From: an uncultured bacterium
Lineage (GTDB): Bacteria; Planctomycetota; Phycisphaerae; Phycisphaerales; SM1A02
Length of the DNA stretch: 5,379 nt
Reading direction: 5' to 3'
NCBI GenBank assembly: GCA_903867275.1
Contig: CAIPQY010000517.1
Coordinates: 1-5,379 of the forward strand
Shown here: piece by piece, positions 1-5,379 of the stretch
Layout: each line of letters opens with the position of its first letter
Numbering within the stretch: the stretch's first letter is position 1
Program-made: the position numbers and the translations under genes
The notes under the pieces: generated by a model
What the model was told of the DNA's origin: nothing
The model's input: the letters and a program-made list of their open reading frames with translations, nothing else
The model's database searches: none

Positions 1-2053
1 CGTGATCGCCTTCGACGAATCGCACGCCGTGTGCATCAAGGTGGAGACGCACAACCACCCGAGCGCCATCGAACCCTACGGCGGCGCGGCCACCGGCATC
101 GGTGGATGCATCCGAGACGTGATGGGCACCGGCCTTGCCGCCAAGCCCATCGCTTCCACCGACGTGTTCTGCGTGGCGCCGGCCGACATGCAGGTGCCCA
201 AGGGCTGCCTGCAGCCCGCGCGCATCCTTCGGCAGGTGGTGCAGGGGGTGCGCGACTACGGCAACCGCATGGGCATTCCAACCCTGAACGGGTCGGTGTG
301 GTTCGATCCGCGCTATGTGGGCAATCCGCTGGTGTACTGCGGCGTGGTTGGCCTGATGCCGCGCTCGCTGATCCGTGGTGCCGCGCGCGAGGGTGACGTG
401 ATCGTGGTGCTGGGCGGCCGCACGGGTCGTGACGGCATTCACGGCGCAACCTTCTCCAGCGCCGAACTGACCGACTCGCACGCCGACGAATTCAGCCACG
501 CGGTTCAGATTGGCGCGGCGATCACGCAGAAGAAGACGCTGGACGCGTTGCTGGCGGCTCGCGACGCCGACGGCGGGCCGCTGTTCAACGGCGTGACGGA
601 TTGTGGCGCGGGTGGATTCTCGAGTGCGGTGGGCGAGATGGGTCGCGTGCTGGGCGCCACGGTGCATCTGGATCGCGCACCGCTGAAGTACGCGGGCCTG
701 ACGCCAACCGAGGTGTGGATCAGTGAAGCGCAGGAGCGCATGGTGCTGGCGGTTTCGCCCGGTCGCATCGCCGCGTTGCGCGCGCTCGCGAATGAACATG
801 GCGTGGAGATGTGCGAGCTGGGCACCTTCGGCACGCCAACGCGCGATCTGGTGCTGCTGTGGCACGGCACCGAGATGGGCCGCATCTCGACGGAGTTCCT
901 TGAGGACGCCATTCCCATGCCCACGCGCGAAGCGGTGTGGGATCCGGCGTGGGCCGCGCTGCAGGGGCCCGTGGCACCGACGACCGCCACGCCCGTGAAG
1001 AGCCTTGTGGAAACACTGACGGCGCTGCTGTCGCACCCCAACATCGCCAGCAAGGCGTGGATCATCCGCCAGTACGACCACGAGGTGCAGGGTGGCAGCG
1101 TGATCAAGCCGCTGGTGGGTGAGCATGGCGCGCCCGGTGACGCGGCGGTGGTGCAACCGGTTGCAACCTCGAAGAAGGGCGTGGCCATCGCGAACGGCCT
1201 TGCGACGGGACTTGCGGCCGATCCATATTGGATGGGTCTGGCCGCCATCGACGAATGTGTGCGCAATCTGGTGTGCGTGGGTGCAGATCCGTCGCGCATC
1301 GCGATCCTGGACAACTTCTGCTGGCCCAGTTGCAACGACCCGCGCAACATGGGCAGTCTCGTGCGCGCGGCCGAGGCGTGCCTGGATGCGGCGCTGGCGT
1401 ATCGCACGCCGTTCGTGAGCGGCAAGGATTCGCTGAACAACCAGTTCACCACCGAGGATGGTCGCACCATCCAGATTCCTCCCACCCTGCTGATCTCCGG
1501 CATCGGCATCGTGGAAGACACGGAGCGGTGTGTCACCATGGATGCCAAGCGCGCCGGCAACACGCTGGTGCTGGTTGGCACCACGCACGGACGCATGGGT
1601 GGATCGCACCGCTGCATGCTTGCGCCCATGACGGGCGTGGACACCACGCTGCCGCAGGTGGATCTGAAGGCGGGGCCCATCGCGGCACGGGCCGTGGCGG
1701 GATGCATTGCGCGAGGCCTGGTGGCCAGTGCGCACGACTGCAGTGAAGGTGGCGTGCTGGTGGCGGCCGCCGAGATGGCCTTTGGCGGCGGAGTGGGCCT
1801 GAAGCTGGATCTGCACGCCATGCCGTGCGCCTCGGCGTTGCCCGCCGAAGTGCGCGCCTTCTGTGAAGACCCATCGCGTTACCTGCTGGAGGTTGCGCCG
1901 GAGCACCTGACCGCCGTGCAACAGGCGCTTGGATCATTGCCGCACGCGGTGATCGGTCGCTTTGATGACAGCGGCAATCTTTCGGTGGGTGGTGAGAGCG
2001 TGCCCGTGGATGCATTGCGCGCCGCATGGAACAGCGGCGGGGAGGGTTGGTGA
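1..2053 (+). CDS. purL: Phosphoribosylformylglycinamidine synthase, synthetase subunit PurL (5' end missing)
   Basis: This is the synthetase subunit of FGAM synthase, which converts FGAR, ATP and glutamine-derived ammonia to FGAM in cytoplasmic de novo purine synthesis. The 683 visible codons contain two tandem AIRS-type halves. Numbering from the first full codon, VETHNHPSAIEPY at about 14-26 is the ATP/metal site of the first half, followed by GAATGIGG (28-35), GRTGRDGIHGAT (139-150), GAGGFSSAVGEMG (202-214) and SEAQERM (241-247). The second half shows VSGKDSLNN (472-480), GGSHRC (533-538) and SAHDCSEGG (576-584). It ends in DALRAAW with no glutaminase domain, so this is the separate-subunit type and purQ supplies ammonia. 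The GTG at position 2 is almost certainly internal. The SEHC-type region that normally lies upstream is absent, so at least about 80 residues are missing, and more if a PurS-like domain is fused. The stop is TGA, one base before purQ. Identification is secure; total length is unknown. Confidence 0.97.
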   Translation, partial: VIAFDESHAVCIKVETHNHPSAIEPYGGAATGIGGCIRDVMGTGLAAKPIASTDVFCVAPADMQVPKGCLQPARILRQVVQGVRDYGNRMGIPTLNGSVWFDPRYVGNPLVYCGVVGLMPRSLIRGAAREGDVIVVLGGRTGRDGIHGATFSSAELTDSHADEFSHAVQIGAAITQKKTLDALLAARDADGGPLFNGVTDCGAGGFSSAVGEMGRVLGATVHLDRAPLKYAGLTPTEVWISEAQERMVLAVSPGRIAALRALANEHGVEMCELGTFGTPTRDLVLLWHGTEMGRISTEFLEDAIPMPTREAVWDPAWAALQGPVAPTTATPVKSLVETLTALLSHPNIASKAWIIRQYDHEVQGGSVIKPLVGEHGAPGDAAVVQPVATSKKGVAIANGLATGLAADPYWMGLAAIDECVRNLVCVGADPSRIAILDNFCWPSCNDPRNMGSLVRAAEACLDAALAYRTPFVSGKDSLNNQFTTEDGRTIQIPPTLLISGIGIVEDTERCVTMDAKRAGNTLVLVGTTHGRMGGSHRCMLAPMTGVDTTLPQVDLKAGPIAARAVAGCIARGLVASAHDCSEGGVLVAAAEMAFGGGVGLKLDLHAMPCASALPAEVRAFCEDPSRYLLEVAPEHLTAVQQALGSLPHAVIGRFDDSGNLSVGGESVPVDALRAAWNSGGEGW
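2041..2046 (+). promoter_or_regulatory. Shine-Dalgarno sequence for purQ
   Basis: GGAGGG lies inside the last codons of purL, with GGAGG at 2041-2045 and nine bases between it and the ATG at 2055. It is the strongest ribosome binding site at any gene junction in the window. It decides in favour of the ATG at 2055 over the in-frame ATG at 1962, which would lie deep inside purL. With a one-base gap between the purL stop and the purQ start, it implies translational coupling of the two subunits. Confidence 0.75.
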
Positions 2054-2054
2054 C

Positions 2055-2903
2055 ATGAACACGAAACCGAAGGCACTCATCATCACGGCACCAGGCATCA
2101 ACTGCGATCTGGAGTTGTCGCAGGCCTTTGCGGCGGCCGGTGCGCACCCCGAGTCGGTGCTGCTGAACGCGCTGCGCCGCGATCCATCGCGCGTGGACGA
2201 CTTTGACCTGATCGGTCTGCCGGGCGGTTTCAGTTTCGGTGACGATATTGCGGCCGGCCGCGTGATGGCCGCACTGATGCGACGCGAGGTGTACCCGGCG
2301 CTTGCGGCGGCGATCGCGCGCGGCGTGCCGATGATCTGTCCCTGCAACGGATTCCAGATCGCGGTGCAGGCGGGGCTGCTGCCGGGGCCCACATCGGGTG
2401 CGTGGCCTGCCGAGGCGCAGAAGCCGGTCGTGGCGCTGGCCAACAACCAGTCGGGTCGGTTCAACGACATCTGGACGGGCGTGACCATTCCACAGAACAC
2501 GCGCTGTGTGTGGACCAAGGGTCTGTCGCTGGACGCGCGCACCGATCTCATGCCGAGCGCGCATGGCGAAGGTCGCTTCGTGACAGACGCGGCAACGCTT
2601 GCGCAGTTCGACCGCGACGGCCAGATCGCGCTTCGTTACGCCGCCAGCGAGAACTTCAATGGAAGCATGGATGCCGTGGCCGGCATCTGCGACGCGTCGG
2701 GGCTGGTGTTCGGCCTGATGCCGCACCCCGAGCGCTTCACGCGCTGGACGCAGCACCCCTGGTGGACGCGGCTTTCAGCGGAGCAGCGGCGTGGTGAACC
2801 ACTGGGCTTGCGCATGTTCCGCGCGGCGGTTGCCTGGGCGGTGCGTCCCCTGAACGAACGCCAGGCTTCGGTTGCTGCGTGTGTCGCGTCTGCGAGTCGA
2901 TAG
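2055..2903 (+). CDS. purQ: Phosphoribosylformylglycinamidine synthase, glutaminase subunit PurQ
   Basis: This is the class I glutamine amidotransferase subunit that hydrolyses glutamine and passes ammonia to PurL. The 282-residue protein begins with a Rossmann-like strand (KALIITAPGINCD, 6-18), then GLPGGFSFGDD (54-64) and the nucleophile elbow CPCNGFQ (95-101), with Cys97 the expected nucleophile. Further landmarks are AHGEGRF (169-175), NGS (202-204) and MPHPERF (222-228), whose His224 and Glu226 complete the catalytic triad. It is longer than the roughly 227-residue Bacillus-type PurQ. The extra length lies partly in inserts and partly in a C-terminal extension after HPERF that is rich in Trp and Arg and ends in a low-complexity Ala/Ser tail (about 271-281). 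The residue two before the nucleophile is Cys rather than the usual Gly. The start was chosen by the Shine-Dalgarno site and the one-base spacing from purL. The next gene begins ten bases after the TAG stop. Confidence 0.96.
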   Translation: MNTKPKALIITAPGINCDLELSQAFAAAGAHPESVLLNALRRDPSRVDDFDLIGLPGGFSFGDDIAAGRVMAALMRREVYPALAAAIARGVPMICPCNGFQIAVQAGLLPGPTSGAWPAEAQKPVVALANNQSGRFNDIWTGVTIPQNTRCVWTKGLSLDARTDLMPSAHGEGRFVTDAATLAQFDRDGQIALRYAASENFNGSMDAVAGICDASGLVFGLMPHPERFTRWTQHPWWTRLSAEQRRGEPLGLRMFRAAVAWAVRPLNERQASVAACVASASR

Positions 2904-2913
2904 GCTGCAGCCC

Positions 2914-4479
2914 ATGCACATCCCGCTTCGACATGCCAACCGGCTGGGTTTGGTGGCCCTCCTTCTGTCCGTGTTGCTGCCCACCGCCGCTCTCGCTGCA
3001 GACGCACCGGCGAGCAAGCAGCCGAACATCCTGGTGATCTGGGGCGACGACATCGGTCAGTTCAACATCAGCGCCTACAACATGGGCATGATGGGCTACC
3101 GAACGCCCAACATCGATCGCATCGGCAAGGAAGGTGCGACATTCACCGACTGGTATGGACAACAGAGCTGCACCGCCGGCCGCGCCGCGTTCATCACCGG
3201 TCAGTCACCGATTCGAAGCGGTCTGACCAAGGTCGGCTTGCCGGGCGCGCCGGAGGGCATGAAGGCCGAGGATCCAACCATCGCAACGCTGTTGAAGGCG
3301 CGCGGCTACGCAACGGGGCAGTTCGGCAAGAACCACCTTGGTGATCGCGACGAGATGCTGCCAACGGCCCACGGCTTCGACGAGTTCTTTGGAAGCCTGT
3401 ATCACCTGAATGCCAGCGAGGAGCCGGAGAACCCCGACTATCCGCGCGATCCCTCGTTCGTGAAGAGGTTCGGTCCCCGCGGCGTGATCCACAGCTACGC
3501 CGACGGCCGCATCCAGGACACCGGCCCGCTGACGCGCAAGCGCATGGAGACGATCGACGACGAGGTGATGAAGGAGTCGTTGAACTTCATCGACAAGGCG
3601 CACAAGGACGGCAAGCCGTTCTTCGTGTGGTGGAACGCCACGCGCATGCACATCTTCACGCACTTGAAGCCTGAATCCGACGGCAAGACGGGACTGGGCG
3701 TCTTCGCGGACGGCATGGTGGAGCATGACGGCCATGTGGGCATGCTGCTCGCCAAGTTGAAGGAACTTGGCATCGATGACAACACGATCGTGATGTATTC
3801 CACGGACAACGGAGCCGAATCCTTCACCTGGCCCGATGGCGGCACCACCATGTTCCGCGGCGAGAAGAACACCAACTGGGAAGGCGGCTATCGCGTGCCA
3901 TGCGTGATCCGTTGGCCCGGCGTGATCAAGCCTGGCACCGTGATCAACGACGTGGCCTCACACGAGGACATGCTGCCCACGCTGCTGGCTGCCACAGGCG
4001 ACACCACGGTGATCGCGGACCTGAAGGCGGGCCGGAAGGTGGGCGACCGCACCTACAAGGTTCACATCGACGGCTACGACCTGTTGCCGGCACTGAAGAG
4101 TGCCGGTGCCTGGCCGCGCAAGGAATTCCTGTACTGGAACGATGACGGCAACGTCGCAGCCGTGCGCTACGGCGACTGGAAGGCCAGCTTCCTGGTGCAG
4201 AACGCGGAAGGACTGAAGGTGTGGCAGCAGCCGTTCGAGCAACTCCGCGCACCACTGCTGACCAACCTTCGCATGGATCCGTTCGAGCGCGCCCAGCACG
4301 ATGACGCGATGGGTTACCAGCGCTGGTACCTGGAGCACATGTTCATGATCGCGCCAGCCGCCGGCTACGTGGCGAACTGGATGCAGAGCTTCCGCGACTT
4401 CCCGCCACGGCAGAAGCCGGGCAGCTTCAATCTTGATCGCGTGATGGAGGCCGTCACCGCGACACCTGGTGGTGGATGA
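2914..4479 (+). CDS. Secreted Cys-type sulfatase (arylsulfatase family)
   Basis: This is a sulfate ester hydrolase of the formylglycine-dependent alkaline phosphatase superfamily; the natural substrate cannot be read from sequence. From the ATG at 2914 it has 521 residues. A signal peptide covers about residues 1-28, with Arg/His residues up to 10, a hydrophobic core 11-28 and probable cleavage after ALA (26-28). Metal and active-site features are Asp45-Asp46 in WGDD, CTAGR (86-90) with Cys86 converted to formylglycine, GKNHLGD (138-144), RMH (244-246), TDNG (297-300) and FRGEK (314-318). The C-terminal half carries FLYWNDDG (405-412) and the ending FPPRQKPGSFNLDRV (496-510), which I recognise from full-length relatives, so the gene looks intact. 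A TTG at 2872 would add 14 residues before the signal peptide and overlap purQ; I reject it. Only a weak GATAGG precedes the ATG. A formylglycine-generating enzyme must be encoded elsewhere. Its link to the purine genes is unexplained. Confidence 0.93.
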   Translation: MHIPLRHANRLGLVALLLSVLLPTAALAADAPASKQPNILVIWGDDIGQFNISAYNMGMMGYRTPNIDRIGKEGATFTDWYGQQSCTAGRAAFITGQSPIRSGLTKVGLPGAPEGMKAEDPTIATLLKARGYATGQFGKNHLGDRDEMLPTAHGFDEFFGSLYHLNASEEPENPDYPRDPSFVKRFGPRGVIHSYADGRIQDTGPLTRKRMETIDDEVMKESLNFIDKAHKDGKPFFVWWNATRMHIFTHLKPESDGKTGLGVFADGMVEHDGHVGMLLAKLKELGIDDNTIVMYSTDNGAESFTWPDGGTTMFRGEKNTNWEGGYRVPCVIRWPGVIKPGTVINDVASHEDMLPTLLAATGDTTVIADLKAGRKVGDRTYKVHIDGYDLLPALKSAGAWPRKEFLYWNDDGNVAAVRYGDWKASFLVQNAEGLKVWQQPFEQLRAPLLTNLRMDPFERAQHDDAMGYQRWYLEHMFMIAPAAGYVANWMQSFRDFPPRQKPGSFNLDRVMEAVTATPGGG

Positions 4480-4480
4480 C

Positions 4481-4516
4481 ATGCGCCGATCAATCCGGGG
4501 GCTGAAGCACACATGA
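4481..4516 (+). other. Possible 11-codon coupling micro-ORF
   Basis: An ATG lies one base after the sulfatase TGA and opens an 11-codon frame, MRRSIRGLKHT. Its TGA overlaps the next gene's ATG as ATGA at 4513-4516. The left junction, TGACATG, is identical to the purL/purQ junction. It could be a translational coupling leader that carries ribosomes from the sulfatase to the membrane-protein gene, or a chance ORF. A short ORF like this is expected by chance fairly often, there is no strong Shine-Dalgarno site, and no function is implied by the peptide. Confidence 0.2.
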
Positions 4517-5379
4517 GCGCCGACTCGCGCGCACCACGCTGCACGCAATGCGGCTACGCGCTGACCGGATCCACCTCCGGGCGTTGCCCCGAGTGTGGAC
4601 ACCAGTCGCGCATCCGCGAACACTGGCGCGAGGGTGAGCTGCATCTGGAGGGGCCACCCATCGTGACACAGGTGTTCGTGCGATCACTGATCGCCTGCGT
4701 GATGCTGTGTGTCGGTGTGCTGATGTTTCTGCTGCTCGATGCGGACATTCTGGATGCAGTCGGCATTCGTGCCGGCATCGATCCTCGATGGATCGTGGTG
4801 CCCATGGCGCTGCTCGCGCCGCCGGTGGGCTGGCTGCTCACGCGTCCGATGCCGAGCCGGGATGCGCATCTGTTTGAACTGCATGCGTCGTCGCCCTGGC
4901 GCTCGTGGGTGGCCGTTCCACTGGTGATCTGGTGGATCATCGCGGTGCTTCGCGTGGTGGACATCCAGACCAGCGCTTCACGCGCCGCGGCGGCGGCGGC
5001 GAGTGGCACCAAGCTGGTTCCGGATGACACGCTGCTTGTGATGTGCTCACTGCTCGGCATTCTCGGACAGATTCCATGGATCCTGGTGCTGCGACACGTT
5101 GGGCGGGTGGGCACCTATCTACGCGACCCGGCACTGCAGGGCATCGCTTCCGCGTGGACGTGGGTGTGGGTGGCGGTGGTGGTGCTGTCGCCCGTGGGTG
5201 GTGGTTTCGTGCTCCAGTACACCGGCTCCGGTTCGGGCGCGGGAGTGGTGCAATCGCTGTTCGGTTTCTCGTGTCTTGGATTTGTTGTCGGCGCCGTGAT
5301 GGCCTGCAGGCTGTTCTGGACGCTGGCCAACTGCCTGACGCTGGCTCACGAAGCGGTGGAACGCGAGGCCCGCCGCGCC
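4513..5379 (+). CDS. Zinc-ribbon multi-pass membrane protein of unknown function (3' end missing)
   Basis: The function is not recognised. The frame stays open for 289 codons to the right window edge, so the C-terminus is missing. The N-terminus is a compact zinc ribbon with Cys10, Cys13, Cys25 and Cys28 (CTQCGYALTG then CPECG), predicted to be cytoplasmic. After a charged linker there are about six hydrophobic segments: 53-75, 93-109, 130-147, 172-194, 211-234 and 245-275. Alanines 158-163 form a short run in the loop between segments 3 and 4. The last visible residues, EAVEREARR (280-288), look like the start of a charged helix following the membrane. This fusion of a zinc ribbon to membrane helices is frequent in planctomycetes, where such proteins are usually left hypothetical; that is recalled family knowledge. 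The start was chosen because the ribbon begins nine residues later and the only upstream in-frame sequence reaches the sulfatase stop with no other ATG. A GGGGG at 4497-4501 is a weak ribosome-site candidate, rather far from the ATG. Confidence 0.85.
   Translation, partial: MSADSRAPRCTQCGYALTGSTSGRCPECGHQSRIREHWREGELHLEGPPIVTQVFVRSLIACVMLCVGVLMFLLLDADILDAVGIRAGIDPRWIVVPMALLAPPVGWLLTRPMPSRDAHLFELHASSPWRSWVAVPLVIWWIIAVLRVVDIQTSASRAAAAAASGTKLVPDDTLLVMCSLLGILGQIPWILVLRHVGRVGTYLRDPALQGIASAWTWVWVAVVVLSPVGGGFVLQYTGSGSGAGVVQSLFGFSCLGFVVGAVMACRLFWTLANCLTLAHEAVEREARRA
4987..5001 (+). repeat. (GCG)5 trinucleotide tract
   Basis: Five consecutive GCG codons, preceded by one GCC, encode six alanines in a predicted loop of the zinc-ribbon membrane protein. 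The tract is short and may simply reflect high GC and alanine use. Gain or loss of units would keep the reading frame. Confidence 0.5.

Noticed and set aside
505..1821. A 438-codon open frame on the minus strand inside purL
   Set aside because: It is antisense to unambiguous, conserved PurL sequence. Long antisense frames are expected in GC-rich genes with G/C third positions, and its translation is low-complexity with no recognisable domain.
1962..2054. Upstream in-frame ATG for purQ
   Set aside because: It lies within conserved purL coding sequence. The ATG at 2055 has a strong Shine-Dalgarno site, and the protein from there begins exactly as PurQ proteins do.
1533..2756. A 407-codon minus-strand open frame spanning the purL/purQ junction
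   Set aside because: It is rich in Arg, His and Pro, matches no family I know, and lies opposite two well-identified genes. It is a frame shadow.
2903..2912. Perfect 10-base palindrome GGCTGCAGCC between purQ and the sulfatase
   Set aside because: It has no loop and so is not a terminator, and several such palindromes are expected by chance in a window this size. An operator role has no further support.
2872..2913. Upstream TTG start for the sulfatase, adding 14 residues
   Set aside because: It would overlap purQ by 32 bases and place an Arg-rich stretch before an otherwise normal signal peptide. The ATG at 2914 is better positioned.
4739..4927. A 62-codon alternative plus-strand frame inside the zinc-ribbon gene
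   Set aside because: It overlaps the continuous zinc-ribbon/membrane frame, which has clear cysteine spacing and hydrophobic periodicity. The alternative has no features.
5115..5349. Minus-strand open frames near the right edge
   Set aside because: They are short, rich in Thr, Pro and His, and antisense to the predicted membrane segments. They show no ribosome site or domain.

Overview
The window is a compact, entirely plus-strand stretch of GC-rich DNA. Four consecutive genes are separated by 1, 10 and 33 bases, and there is no room for a terminator or a conventional promoter between them. I infer a planctomycete-like source, possibly Phycisphaerae. The basis is the last gene, whose N-terminal CxxCGYxL...CPECG zinc ribbon fused to membrane helices is a protein style I know as common in that group. 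A purine gene pair beside a secreted sulfatase also fits. The taxonomic call is moderate in confidence because no rRNA or other marker gene is present.

Positions 1-2053 hold most of purL, with the 5' end cut off by the window edge. Positions 2055-2903 hold purQ. Together, normally with PurS, their products form the amidotransferase complex of de novo purine synthesis that converts FGAR to FGAM using ATP and glutamine. A strong Shine-Dalgarno sequence inside the end of purL serves purQ.

Positions 2914-4479 encode a complete secreted or periplasmic Cys-type sulfatase, with signal peptide and formylglycine motif CTAGR. It starts ten bases after the purQ stop. It has no obvious link to purine synthesis, so its position may reflect simple read-through transcription or co-packing.

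Positions 4513-5379 hold an open-ended gene for a zinc-ribbon membrane protein with at least six predicted membrane helices. It runs off the right edge without a stop codon. An 11-codon micro-ORF bridges the sulfatase stop and this gene's start.

I saw no RNA genes, mobile elements, CRISPR arrays or tandem-repeat systems. The first three genes belong to known families. The least understood parts are the zinc-ribbon membrane protein, the chained stop/start junctions and an unusual nucleophile elbow in PurQ. I see no convincing evidence here of a wholly new system.
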